The translations under genes and the position numbers were made by a program. Below the pieces are notes generated by a model. It worked only from the letters and a program-made list of their open reading frames with translations, was not told the DNA's origin and ran no database searches. A DNA stretch of 64,000 nt from a bacterium (GTDB lineage Bacteria > Planctomycetota > SZUA-567): contig QKCJ01000018.1 in the NCBI GenBank assembly GCA_003245715.1, forward strand, positions 1 through 64,000, given 5' to 3'. Below, in pieces: positions 1 through 12,472 of this stretch; the first letter of the stretch is position 1, and the number at the start of each line of letters is the position of its first letter.

Positions 1-104
1 ATGTGGGTTGAATTAATTTTCTGTTTGCGTATTGTTTGCCTCGCACTTGGGAAACGCCACAAGCGAAACCAAGAGCGACTTTTTCTGACCGCTGCGGCGG
101 GGAT

Positions 105-153
105 GAAAAAAAATAAAAAAACCACTTGTTTGGAAAATGAGTTTCTGTATAAT
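105..153 (+). promoter_or_regulatory. rRNA operon promoter P1
   Basis: An A-rich UP-like block (105-121) precedes TTGTTT (126-131) and a perfect TATAAT (148-153) with a 16-base spacer. It is the first of four similarly built promoters ahead of the 16S gene. Confidence 0.75.
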
Positions 154-271
154 CATCTCCCCTTGTGGTAAGCGAAAGTAAAGCTAAGTTATGCTTGTTC
201 AATAAGTTGCAAGTCCTTTACCCCGCGAGAAACATTAAAGAAGTATGTCTGATTTCAGCGGACAAAAAAAA

Positions 272-322
272 TCTGAAAAAAATAAAAAAGCCACTTGACT
301 TGAGGGTCGCGAAACATATAAT
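272..322 (+). promoter_or_regulatory. rRNA operon promoter P2
   Basis: An A-rich block ending near 290 is followed by TTGACT (295-300), a 16-base spacer and a perfect TATAAT (317-322). The UP-like block and the TTGACT box repeat those of P3 and P4, so this looks like a duplicated promoter unit. It is probably the strongest of the four by consensus match. Confidence 0.8.
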
Positions 323-514
323 CCTCAAACTCTTCAGTGGTTGGTAAGTAAGATTTTGATGAGGCTAAGTTCTTGAAAGCTTACATTATGTAAGTACCTC
401 TTAAATCAGAAAATTGCTTCCGGCGTGCGAGTAGTCTTTACATTAATATAAGAGAAGTTAATCTTCACTTTGCGATGTTAAAAAGTTTGCTTGTGGTTGG
501 CGCTTGAAACTCAA

Positions 515-564
515 CAAAAAAATATAAAAAACTTCTTGACTTTGAGTTGCTGATTCAGTAGAAT
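515..564 (+). promoter_or_regulatory. rRNA operon promoter P3
   Basis: An A-rich UP-like block (515-530) precedes TTGACT (536-541) and TAGAAT (559-564) with a 17-base spacer. Confidence 0.7.
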
Positions 565-652
565 TTAACAGAATACGCTACTCGAAAACATGAAAACCTT
601 AACTTGTTGTATGTAAAGGGTTTGCGGGAAGTGAAAGTTAACGGCTTGAGAA

Positions 653-700
653 ACAAAAATAAAAATAGCCTCTTGACTTTGAAACGGTTTTGGTTAAGCT
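653..700 (+). promoter_or_regulatory. rRNA operon promoter P4 (weaker -10)
   Basis: The same A-rich block plus TTGACT (673-678) arrangement as P2 and P3, but the best-placed -10 is TAAGCT (695-700), a poor match. It may be a weak or decayed copy. Confidence 0.5.
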
Positions 701-791
701 TAAATAAGTCTGACTGAGACAAAAACAAAACTTCGAGCTTGGCTGGTTACGCAAGCAAGAACATAAAAGATGCCTGCTTTGTTCGGGCGAC

Positions 792-805
792 TGATCTTTG
801 AAAAC
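792..805 (+). promoter_or_regulatory. boxA-like antitermination site in the rRNA leader
   Basis: TGATCTTTGAAAAC resembles the boxA sequence (TGTTCTTTGAAAAC type) known from rRNA leaders, and sits about 160 bases before the 16S start. BoxA recruits NusB/NusE to prevent Rho termination. Identification is by motif and position only. Confidence 0.5.
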
Positions 806-877
806 GAATGGATAGCCAAATTGTTCAGATTTTGTGAGAGCTCTTAATTTTAAGGGTTTAGAATAAGCGAAACAAAA

Positions 878-898
878 AAACGGCCTTATCAGCCGTTT
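878..898. terminator. A-flanked hairpin before 16S
   Basis: Perfect 7-bp arms (878-884 and 892-898) enclose a 7-base loop. The A-run lies on its 5' side, so as an intrinsic terminator it would act on minus-strand transcription entering the operon. In the rRNA transcript it would be a leader hairpin. Confidence 0.45.
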
Positions 899-963
899 AA
901 AAATACATTGATAAGTCAGAAGTTCGGATCTTAGCCGATCCTTACTTATGTCAAACTTTTTAT

Positions 964-2521
<1,558 letters not shown>

Positions 2522-2691
2522 CAACTTAGACGGCTCTGAACGTCTCCCGGGATAGCGTATGATTTATCATGCGTCCCACGGGATCGAGACGAGTCGGAAT
2601 ATCAGCCACAAAGTTTGGCAATTAGCTATCCATTTTTTGATATTAATAACCGGGAATTTACAGGTTTGGACGCTTTATTTGCATCTTACCT

Positions 2692-2767
2692 GGGGGTGTA
2701 GCTCAGTTGGGAGAGCGCCTGCTTTGCAAGCAGGAGGTCCTCGGTTCGAACCCGTGCACCTCCACCA
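2692..2767 (+). tRNA. tRNA-Ala (TGC)
   Basis: A 76-base cloverleaf in the 16S-23S spacer. The anticodon stem CCTGC/GCAGG encloses loop TTTGCAA (anticodon TGC), the T-loop is GTTCGAA, and the 3' CCA is encoded. It comes first in the spacer, the reverse of the common Ile-Ala order. Confidence 0.97.
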
Positions 2768-2779
2768 ATATTGCGAGGT

Positions 2780-2856
2780 GGGCTTATAGCTCAGTTGGTT
2801 AGAGCGCATCCCTGATAAGGATGAGGCCGATGGTTCGAATCCATCTAAGCCCACCA
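2780..2856 (+). tRNA. tRNA-Ile (GAT)
   Basis: A 77-base cloverleaf twelve bases after tRNA-Ala. The anticodon arm CATCC/GGATG encloses CTGATAA (anticodon GAT), the acceptor arms are GGGCTTA/TAAGCCC, and CCA is encoded. Confidence 0.97.
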
Positions 2857-3190
2857 TTTATTAAAACCGGTTAATACGAGTTTTGGCTGTAACAGCCGAA
2901 AAAATGATGTCTTAGTTACATCGTAAGTTATTTGATAATCGAGCAGCAGAGTTAATAAAAATAACAATTCTACGTGATATAATCGTAGTTTATATTTCTG
3001 GTCACAAGAGTATAAACTGCAACCAATATCACCGAGAGTGAGATAAGTTGAGAAAGAATAAACAAACCTTTTTGGTTTGTGAATTTTGTCAAGACTGAGC
3101 ATCCTTAACAAAAAATGTGCTGACGTGAGTCAGCGCGGTGAATTAACGTTACTAGTAGATGCGCAATACTTCTGAGAATGGAAGTGTTGC
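2857..3190 (+). other. Second half of the 16S-23S internal transcribed spacer
   Basis: A 334-base AT-rich spacer with no gene. It holds small hairpins (AAACC/GGTTT near 3064-3078; CTGAC/GTCAG near 3120-3133). At its end, 3181-3190 pairs perfectly with 6119-6128 to extend the 23S terminal helix. An alternative local hairpin pairs the GCAATACTTC segment just upstream with 3181-3190. Confidence 0.7.
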
Positions 3191-6118
<2,928 letters not shown>

Positions 6119-6266
6119 GCAACACTTCTGAGTTCAGAGTGTTAATCAAGCATCTATAAAGTGATACAATTCACCGTTAGGATGTAGGTCTTGATAGACA
6201 ACAACTTTGAGCTCTGCTGCTTGATTTCATATATTAAAAACACTGAAGCAATTCAGTTCGGGATTT

Positions 6267-6375
6267 TCCCGGCGATTATTGCGGAGGGGCCACGCCTGTT
6301 CCCATTCCGAACACAGCAGCTAAGTCCTCCAGCGCCGATGATACTGATATCGGGAAAGTAGGTCGTCGCCGGGTC
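6267..6375 (+). rRNA. 5S ribosomal RNA
   Basis: About 109 bases with the terminal helix CCCGGCGA (6268-6275) pairing with TCGCCGGG (6366-6373), and the conserved CCGAACAC loop region. It ends the operon. Confidence 0.95.
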
Positions 6376-6383
6376 CTTATTTT

Positions 6384-6416
6384 AAACCTTCACCTTTTAC
6401 GGGTGAAGGTTTTTTT
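6384..6416 (+). terminator. rRNA operon intrinsic terminator
   Basis: An 11-bp stem (AAACCTTCACC and its complement) around a 7-base loop, followed by a run of seven T, directly after 5S. Confidence 0.92.
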
Positions 6417-6461
6417 ATAATATAATTTTTGTGTTTGTCTGAATCAGCTTAGGGTTGGTAT

Positions 6462-7007
6462 GTGAGAAATTTTACGTCATTGCTGTGGGTTCTTATTGTT
6501 ATTGTGGGATGTTATGCTGTGTCCTGTTTTGCTGGTTTGTTGATTTTTAATGGTTCTGATGGTCCTCCGGCAAATTTCTCTTGGCACTTGAATATGAAAT
6601 TTGCTATATCTCAGGTTCTTATTTCGTATAATACTCCTCGTTCTTTTAATGGTGATGGTTATTCATTTCGCAAAATAAGTTTGAGCGCAAAGGATGTTGA
6701 GGATATTCATGCTGATAAACTGCCGGAGATATTTTTTTGTAAATATAAAAACAATGTTAATTGGCAGAAAGGGCAAATTTTAGAAGGTGAACTGAAGCAG
6801 AAATTTCAAATTATGTTTCCTGTTTGTGCCAATGAAATAAATGCAGAGCTAATTGAATTTAAAGGTGCGCTTAGGCGGGGTGATTGTTATTATGCTTATG
6901 AGGCATCACCTGTCGAGGGGGATGAACCGGTTGTCTTTCTGAATATAATATTTTACCTGATTGATATCGATAATAAAATATTATACATTGTTAATTGTGA
7001 TACATAA
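6462..7007 (+). CDS. Hypothetical membrane-anchored protein
   Basis: A 181-residue protein I do not recognise. Residues about 7-29 form one hydrophobic segment (signal anchor or uncleaved signal), leaving about 150 residues probably outside the cytoplasm, with several Cys in the mature part. The start is GTG at 6462, after a weak GGGTTGG ribosome site; an ATG at 6460 is out of frame and stops at once. The gene is markedly AT-rich beside the polyamine and PTS genes, as is the ATP-grasp gene 28 bases downstream, so the two may form a transferred pair. No function is proposed. Confidence 0.7.
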   Translation: MRNFTSLLWVLIVIVGCYAVSCFAGLLIFNGSDGPPANFSWHLNMKFAISQVLISYNTPRSFNGDGYSFRKISLSAKDVEDIHADKLPEIFFCKYKNNVNWQKGQILEGELKQKFQIMFPVCANEINAELIEFKGALRRGDCYYAYEASPVEGDEPVVFLNIIFYLIDIDNKILYIVNCDT

Positions 7008-7035
7008 AAGTATTGTTCGTAAGGTGGAGGGATAC

Positions 7036-8217
7036 ATGCTTAGTCTTGATAGACCTTATATATCGTCGATTGCAAAACAATATGTTGAAAAGCATCACGT
7101 CAGGGTTTTGGAAAATGATTACATTTGCGGGTTGCTTCCTGAAATGGCAACATATGTCGATGATAATGCCGCGTGCCAGTTGCTTCTTGACGGGGAATTG
7201 TTTTACTGTAACAGCGAGAATTCTCTTGAGTGGGTTTATAAATGCCTCCCTGCCGGACATTGGCTGCGGCGCGCGGTTGATATTTTTAAAAACAAACTTG
7301 TTTTTCGTGAGACTTATGCAGACATCTTTCCTGCGGTAAAATTTAAAAAGATGAATCTGCATGAGCTTGATGAGTTGGCGTTTGAAGATTTCGGTGAGGC
7401 ATTTATCATAAAACCTGCTGTCGGCTTCCTGAGTGCTGGTGTTTACCGGGTTGATGACGGGCAGGATCTTGCGGATGTTAAAAAAATAATTCACACGGTT
7501 AATGCGCGGGCGGGAAATAGTTTCTCAAAGGCGGTGTATGATTCTTCCGTGTTTATGCTGGAGAGTATTTTGCATGGCCGGGAATTTGCCATTGATGCGT
7601 ACTTTAATTCCGGGGGTGAGCTGGTGATTATCAATATCTTTGAGCATCTGTTTCGTGATGAGAAGGATATGAGTGACCGGGTTTACTATACCAGTGCTAA
7701 AATGGTGCATGAATATATGGCGAAGTTCAGTGAATTTCTTCATATGATCAATAAAAATTTAGGGCTGAAAAATTTCCCTCTTCATGCGGAAGTGCGTGTT
7801 AATGATCGCGGGGACGTTCTGCCCATTGAGATTAATCCGTTGCGCTTTGCGGGTTGGTGCATGACTGATGTTGCCTGGCATGCGTATAGGATTAACCCTT
7901 ATGCCTGCGTTAACGAGCAGCTGAAGCCTGACTGGGATAAAATTCTTGAGGAGGATGACGGCAGGAATCACTATATGTCGGTGATTGCTTCTGATAAGAT
8001 AGATCTTATTAATCACGAATCTGAATATTTCAGTTATGTTGATCTCAGGAAGAGAATTGAGGGGTTGCATGAGATCAGGGATATTGACGCCAGTACAAAC
8101 CCGGTTGCGGGTTTTATGTTCTTCTCGCAGATGCCGGAGAAACGTGATACTGTTGAGTGGTTGCTTAATACGGATTTTTCTGAGTTTATCAAAGAGAAGA
8201 GCGCGGAAATTTATTAA
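7036..8217 (+). CDS. ATP-grasp domain protein
   Basis: A 393-residue cytoplasmic protein. The central and C-terminal part matches the ATP-grasp fold: a Lys in FIIKPAVGF for nucleotide binding, a basic/acidic strand (HGREFAIDAYF), and the metal-binding segment HAEVRVNDRG followed by PIEINPLRFAGW. Such enzymes join a carboxylate to an amine or thiol through an acyl-phosphate; the substrate cannot be told. The start at 7036 follows a strong AAGGTGGAGG site; an upstream in-frame ATG at 6961 would overlap the previous gene and is less likely. Probably co-transcribed with the preceding membrane protein. Confidence 0.8.
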   Translation: MLSLDRPYISSIAKQYVEKHHVRVLENDYICGLLPEMATYVDDNAACQLLLDGELFYCNSENSLEWVYKCLPAGHWLRRAVDIFKNKLVFRETYADIFPAVKFKKMNLHELDELAFEDFGEAFIIKPAVGFLSAGVYRVDDGQDLADVKKIIHTVNARAGNSFSKAVYDSSVFMLESILHGREFAIDAYFNSGGELVIINIFEHLFRDEKDMSDRVYYTSAKMVHEYMAKFSEFLHMINKNLGLKNFPLHAEVRVNDRGDVLPIEINPLRFAGWCMTDVAWHAYRINPYACVNEQLKPDWDKILEEDDGRNHYMSVIASDKIDLINHESEYFSYVDLRKRIEGLHEIRDIDASTNPVAGFMFFSQMPEKRDTVEWLLNTDFSEFIKEKSAEIY

Positions 8218-8261
8218 CGTTCTTGATTTGTTTTGTCGGTGGAAAATATTGTGATTTTAGA

Positions 8262-8418
8262 AAATAAAAAATGGGGACTCCTCTGCCAAGCGAAGTCCCC
8301 ACACGTTGCCCATCGCTCCGTTTACCCCCGGAGCAGGGGTTGCCTAAAACCCGTTCAAAGTTTTAAAGGTTACGTGGTATTGCAAAAATAATTTTGAGAT
8401 ACCACTTAACCTCTATGA
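8262..8418 (-). ncRNA. Candidate small structured RNA
   Basis: Read on the minus strand, a TATAAT (8430-8425) with TTAACA 18 bases upstream would start a transcript near 8418. It passes through a long imperfect hairpin (8411-8368, arms GGTTA..GTGGTAT), a GCTCCG/CGGAGC hairpin (8334-8315) and ends at a perfect 7-bp GGGGACT stem (8300-8273) followed by a T-run. That is a complete intrinsic terminator. No ORF fits. It could instead be an extended flagellin 3' untranslated region. Not matched to any RNA family I know. Confidence 0.5.
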
Positions 8419-8436
8419 CAATATATTATAATTGAT

Positions 8437-8480
8437 GGGGCGGATTTCTGTTAAGCGGAAAATCCGCCCCCGTTATTTTA
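8437..8480. terminator. Intergenic terminator hairpin
   Basis: Perfect 11-bp arms (8437-8447 and 8460-8470) with a 12-base loop. On the plus strand it is followed by a T-rich tail, so it could stop the ATP-grasp transcript. It also lies just past the flagellin stop codon on the other strand. Confidence 0.75.
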
Positions 8481-8498
8481 TTTACTGCTGTTTCGCGT

Positions 8499-11018
8499 TT
8501 ACTGGAGCAGTGACAGTACGTTCTGGGACAGGCTGTTTGCCTGTGACAACATTGATGTTCCGGCCTGTACCATGATCTGGTTCTTGCTGAAGTCAGTTGA
8601 TTCGGCAGCCATATCAGCATCTCGGATGTAGCTCTCGGTCTTGGTGATCTTTTCGATTGCAACATTGAGGCTGTTGGCGTTGGTCTGCAGCATGTTAGCC
8701 TGGAAAGCACCAAGGTCAGCGCGCAGATCTGAGACATCGGAAATGGCCTGGTCGATGATGGTCATGGCTTTTATCGGGTCATTGCTGAGACTTGCCCAAC
8801 CACCAGCCAGCAGGTCATTGACACTCAGGTACTTGTCTGACTTTACGTTTGAGTCCTGATTGAAGTTGTCGTAGAACTTGACGCGGCCCATCGATGTTGC
8901 GGTGATATCCTTGATTGAGAAGATGGTGCGTTCCTGATCGCCTGCGCCTTCACCAAGCTGGAACTGCATGCCGCCTGTCCAGTCGCCAAGAATTTCTGTG
9001 GTACTCTTGAGCGCGTGGCAGATGTAGTTGTCAGTATCCGCATTCATCTGTCCGGCGCGTGAGCCGTAAGCACCTATGTCGTAACCCACCGCAGCAACTG
9101 TTGTACAGCCAAGTGTGCCTTCCAGGAAGGTCAGGTCGGCAGATGTATCAAGGTTGGCAACAGAGCCTGAGATACCGTCAAGTATAACTTCCTGTCCGTT
9201 AATTGATACCCGTGCGTCACGTCCGTAGTTTGTCCATTCTGAACCGGCCAGACCTGCATCAAGAAGATTTCCGCCATCAAGTTCGGTGTAATAGGTGAAG
9301 ATTGAGCCTTCCTGCTGTGATACCTTGACGTAGCTGTCTGAGCCGTATTCGGTGGCTGAAATTCTGACACCAAGATTTTCTGTATTGATTACTGCGGAGA
9401 ACTCCTGCGATGTGGTGATGTCATTGAAGTTGAGGGTTCCGTAAAGTCCAGAGGTAGGACCGTTTTCATCGACCTGTACGCCATACAGACGGACTGATCC
9501 ACCCAGAGTTCCGGTTGCAAGGTCAACTTCGTCACTCATGGCAACAAGGTCTTCATCGCGCATGCGTTCGTCTTTGTAAACGTAAACTGTGCTGTTGCCG
9601 CTTGATGAAAGGTTGCCTTTGATATACAGTTTTCCGGTGTCTGTGGTGTTGACGCCGAGCTTGATGCCGCTGAAGTTTGAACCTGATACGTTGAAGTAGC
9701 CGGTAGTTCCTGAGGCTGCTGAGGTTGTGACGTCTGAGAAATCAATGCCATCGGCAATTGTGCCATCGTCTTCGTGCATGAAACCGAGCTGAATGGTTGA
9801 GGTCATGCCGGCTGAAGCGTTACTCATGGTAAATGACATGCCTGAGAGACCGGAGTTGTTGGCTGGAAGAACTTGGGTTCCGCCTGATGCGGTCAGGTCA
9901 CCGGTTCCAACTTCCATGGTCATTGATTCATCTTTATAGATCACGTATGAGTCATCATCAACCATCTTCAGATAGACGCGGCCATAACCGTCAGTATTCA
10001 TTCCTGGTTCAATAACCGAGACATCAGAGATCATAATGCTGGTGATTCCGTTAGTTGTTATTTCTCCGAGGTTTGTGCGGCTGTAAGCGTCGATAGCGCC
10101 GGAAGTGTGCTGCGCTGTAGCTGAAAGATCGGAAACAGCGGTCGAGGTGACGTTGTGGATGGTTGTGTCGGAATCGAAAATCAGAGTGGCTTCAACACCG
10201 GTTGAGTCGACAACGCTGTTGATGGCGCTGACCATTTCACCGAGGTGTGTGCCGCGGGCGAAGCTGAGCTGACGGCTGCCGTCCTTGCCGCTGAGTGCGA
10301 ATGACTGGTCGCCACTGAGGGTGTAGTTCTGGTAGCTTTCTGAGCCGGTCATGCCGGTTACAAGCTGAGTTGCCGGTGAGGTTGTCTTTGAAATTTCAAA
10401 GTAACCCTTCTGTGCTTCATTGCCGTTTTCGATGTCATTTGAGTTGGCGTCGGTGGTGACACCTGAGAAATTAATATTAAGTTTGAAATCTTCGCGCTTG
10501 AAAATCTGCTTGATGTTGCTCAGTCCCTGATCCAGAAGTTTGTGGTCATTTGAATCTGTAACAAGGATTGAACTTTCATATGATAGTTCCTTGGAGCCGT
10601 TGAGGAGGAGCTGGTCTGAGAATTTGGTTGTTCTGGCAATACGGTCAAGAGTCTGTACGGAGCTGTCAATTTCTGCCTGGTCTGCAGCGATCTGTTCTGG
10701 TGAGGTGACACCATTATTAGCTGAGTGGATGGCAAGCTGACGCATCTTCTTGAGAATGCTGTTCATCTCATTAAGCGCACCTTCGGCGATACCGAGTACG
10801 TTGTTGGCTTCTTGAGTGTTCTGGACTGCGCGCTGCAGGCCGGCTGTCTGGGCCCGGAGCTGTTCAGAAATGATGAGACCTGAAGGGTCGTCTGACGCTA
10901 CATTAATTTTGTAGCCACTGGATAATTTCTCCAATGACTTTGTCATTGAATTGTTGTTGAGGTTAAGATTACGGTTGGTGCTAATGGCGTTAAGGTTGTG
11001 GGCAACGATCATAGCCAT
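8499..11018 (-). CDS. Flagellin, very large
   Basis: Filament subunit exported by the flagellar type III system. The N-terminal D0/D1 region (residues 1 to about 170, with NLNAISTNRNL, SSGYKINVASDDPSGL and the LGIAEGALNEM helix) and the C-terminal D1/D0 region (about 745-839, ending in NVLSLLQ) are canonical. Between them lie about 570 residues rich in Ser, Thr, Gly and Asp, the variable surface domains. At 839 residues it far exceeds common flagellins (about 270-550). The start at 11018 follows AAGGAGGAAAT. Expression probably depends on sigma54 (see the upstream site). No other flagellar structural gene is in the window. Confidence 0.95.
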   Translation of the reverse strand: MAMIVAHNLNAISTNRNLNLNNNSMTKSLEKLSSGYKINVASDDPSGLIISEQLRAQTAGLQRAVQNTQEANNVLGIAEGALNEMNSILKKMRQLAIHSANNGVTSPEQIAADQAEIDSSVQTLDRIARTTKFSDQLLLNGSKELSYESSILVTDSNDHKLLDQGLSNIKQIFKREDFKLNINFSGVTTDANSNDIENGNEAQKGYFEISKTTSPATQLVTGMTGSESYQNYTLSGDQSFALSGKDGSRQLSFARGTHLGEMVSAINSVVDSTGVEATLIFDSDTTIHNVTSTAVSDLSATAQHTSGAIDAYSRTNLGEITTNGITSIMISDVSVIEPGMNTDGYGRVYLKMVDDDSYVIYKDESMTMEVGTGDLTASGGTQVLPANNSGLSGMSFTMSNASAGMTSTIQLGFMHEDDGTIADGIDFSDVTTSAASGTTGYFNVSGSNFSGIKLGVNTTDTGKLYIKGNLSSSGNSTVYVYKDERMRDEDLVAMSDEVDLATGTLGGSVRLYGVQVDENGPTSGLYGTLNFNDITTSQEFSAVINTENLGVRISATEYGSDSYVKVSQQEGSIFTYYTELDGGNLLDAGLAGSEWTNYGRDARVSINGQEVILDGISGSVANLDTSADLTFLEGTLGCTTVAAVGYDIGAYGSRAGQMNADTDNYICHALKSTTEILGDWTGGMQFQLGEGAGDQERTIFSIKDITATSMGRVKFYDNFNQDSNVKSDKYLSVNDLLAGGWASLSNDPIKAMTIIDQAISDVSDLRADLGAFQANMLQTNANSLNVAIEKITKTESYIRDADMAAESTDFSKNQIMVQAGTSMLSQANSLSQNVLSLLQ

Positions 11019-11059
11019 GGTGATTTCCTCCTTGAAATCAAGTAGACTTTTAAAATGTC

Positions 11060-11075
11060 AGCGACTTCCATGCCG
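11060..11075 (-). promoter_or_regulatory. Probable sigma54 promoter of the flagellin gene
   Basis: On the minus strand the sequence reads CGGCATGGAAGTCGCT, with GG and GC ten bases apart as required for -24/-12 elements, and matching 9 of 12 informative positions of TGGCACG-N4-TTGCW. The start site would lie near 11050, giving a leader of about 30 bases with the ribosome site. Confidence 0.5.
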
Positions 11076-11134
11076 CTGCGGTCCTTTATTTCTCTACGCG
11101 GAACCTTACGTATTCTGGCATAGTGCTAAAACAT

Positions 11135-11229
11135 GTTGGCAGACATATTAAAGCGCCGGGAAAATTAAAGCAGGTTGGCAGACCTGGATTTTAACTCACC
11201 CCTTTAACTCAGTGTACTCGTTGGCAGAC
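11135..11229 (-). repeat. Three copies of a 10-base repeat upstream of flagellin
   Basis: GTTGGCAGAC occurs exactly at 11135-11144, 11174-11183 and 11220-11229, all in one orientation, 39 and 46 bases apart. They sit 60-170 bases upstream of the probable sigma54 promoter, where enhancer-binding activators usually bind. The repeat is partly palindromic. Confidence 0.65.
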
Positions 11230-11344
11230 TCATACAAAGAGCGTTTCACGTCATATTTAAGTGGGTCTCCATTTTTTTAAATTCAAAAAGTAATATTTTT
11301 AATTTCGGTATTTATTTTTAGTACGCTTTTAGTATCGGTGGATA

Positions 11345-11381
11345 AAAAAAAATCTTTAGCACGCGGCCAAAGATTTTTTTT
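11345..11381. terminator. Bidirectional terminator
   Basis: Arms AAATCTTT/AAAGATTT within A- and T-runs (11345-11357 and 11369-11381). It serves the minus-strand PP-loop gene ending at 11441. Confidence 0.85.
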
Positions 11382-11440
11382 GAAAATCGCAACAAGTTGG
11401 TTACCGACAGGAAATAATTATCGGAAGCAAACCAATTAAA

Positions 11441-12463
11441 TCAGCCGAGGCGGTAGACGTTAAATTCATCCTCGGTTACGGGTGCAAAAGAAATGATTTC
11501 AGCATCATCTTCGGTCTCTCCCGCCGCACTCCAGACCTTTACGCCGACCGTGTTTTGCCCGCGGAATTTTGAGTAATGTATCGCAATACCAGCCGCAATC
11601 CTGCGGCCCTGTGCTGTGCATTCGCCCTCAATATGAACAAGCGCGCCGGGGTGTTCTGCGGTCATATAATAGAAGCCGTTTAGTGGCAGTTCCTCGATTT
11701 TGTCGCCATCATCAGAGCTGCGCGCCGAGACGATTTTATCCCCGTCAGGCAGCCGATAATGTCGTCCGAATTTTAATAAATCGATATCATTATTTTTTAT
11801 ATTTTTTTTATGCTCAAGCAGATCTTTCATGCGTAGAGCGAAGTTTGCATCAGTTAGCAGGCAGCCTCCGGCAGGGGTGGGAAACTCGGTTATGCCAAGT
11901 TCTGCAGCAAGATTGAACTGCGGTGTGCGTGAACGGCCGTTAAAATCATAGAGTTTTTCCCGCTCAACCCAGCCTTTATTTTCAGGGATGGTCGGATCTA
12001 ACAGTTTCGCGCAGAGCGGGCGCAGTAGCAGGCCTTCATAACCAAGTTCGTCGATATTATTCTTGACCGTATTCATGCCGTTGCGCTGCTGGCTTTTTGG
12101 GCGCTGCCCGATGACTTCACCCGAACAGACAAAGTCCGCACCTTCTTCTTTCATGACTTCAAAGCCGTTAGTAACGGTGTTTATCCGGCAGTCGATACAG
12201 GGGTTGAGGTTTTTGCCAAAGCCGTAGCGGTTTTTATGCAGCAATGCAAGGATCTGCGCGGTCATGTCGCGGAAGACTACCTTGCTTGCACCAAGCGCCA
12301 GACATTCTCTGGTGACGCGCTCTCTGGTTTTTTCAAAGGTGTCTTTGCCTTCAAAGCAATGCAGGCCGTGGTAGGCGATTACTTCGAGGCCGAGGTTTTT
12401 CATTACGGAAATAATGAGGCGACTGTCGAGGCCGCCGGAGTACAGACAGATGCATTTTCGCAT
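11441..12463 (-). CDS. PP-loop ATPase, tRNA-thiolation-like (MnmA/ThiI-related)
   Basis: A 340-residue protein with the PP-loop SGGLDSRL at residues 9-16, which adenylates a substrate. The central NPCIDCRI segment resembles the Cys-containing loop of MnmA-type thiouridylases, and a later PAGGCLLTD segment marks a subgroup of these proteins. The C-terminal third is probably a substrate- or RNA-binding module. The likely role is sulfur insertion into tRNA or a related nucleotide-activation reaction. It lies nine bases after the Cys-rich DUF3795 gene, so the two are probably co-translated and may work together. The exact substrate is not determined. Confidence 0.7.
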   Translation of the reverse strand: MRKCICLYSGGLDSRLIISVMKNLGLEVIAYHGLHCFEGKDTFEKTRERVTRECLALGASKVVFRDMTAQILALLHKNRYGFGKNLNPCIDCRINTVTNGFEVMKEEGADFVCSGEVIGQRPKSQQRNGMNTVKNNIDELGYEGLLLRPLCAKLLDPTIPENKGWVEREKLYDFNGRSRTPQFNLAAELGITEFPTPAGGCLLTDANFALRMKDLLEHKKNIKNNDIDLLKFGRHYRLPDGDKIVSARSSDDGDKIEELPLNGFYYMTAEHPGALVHIEGECTAQGRRIAAGIAIHYSKFRGQNTVGVKVWSAAGETEDDAEIISFAPVTEDEFNVYRLG

Positions 12464-12472
12464 ATTTCGAAA

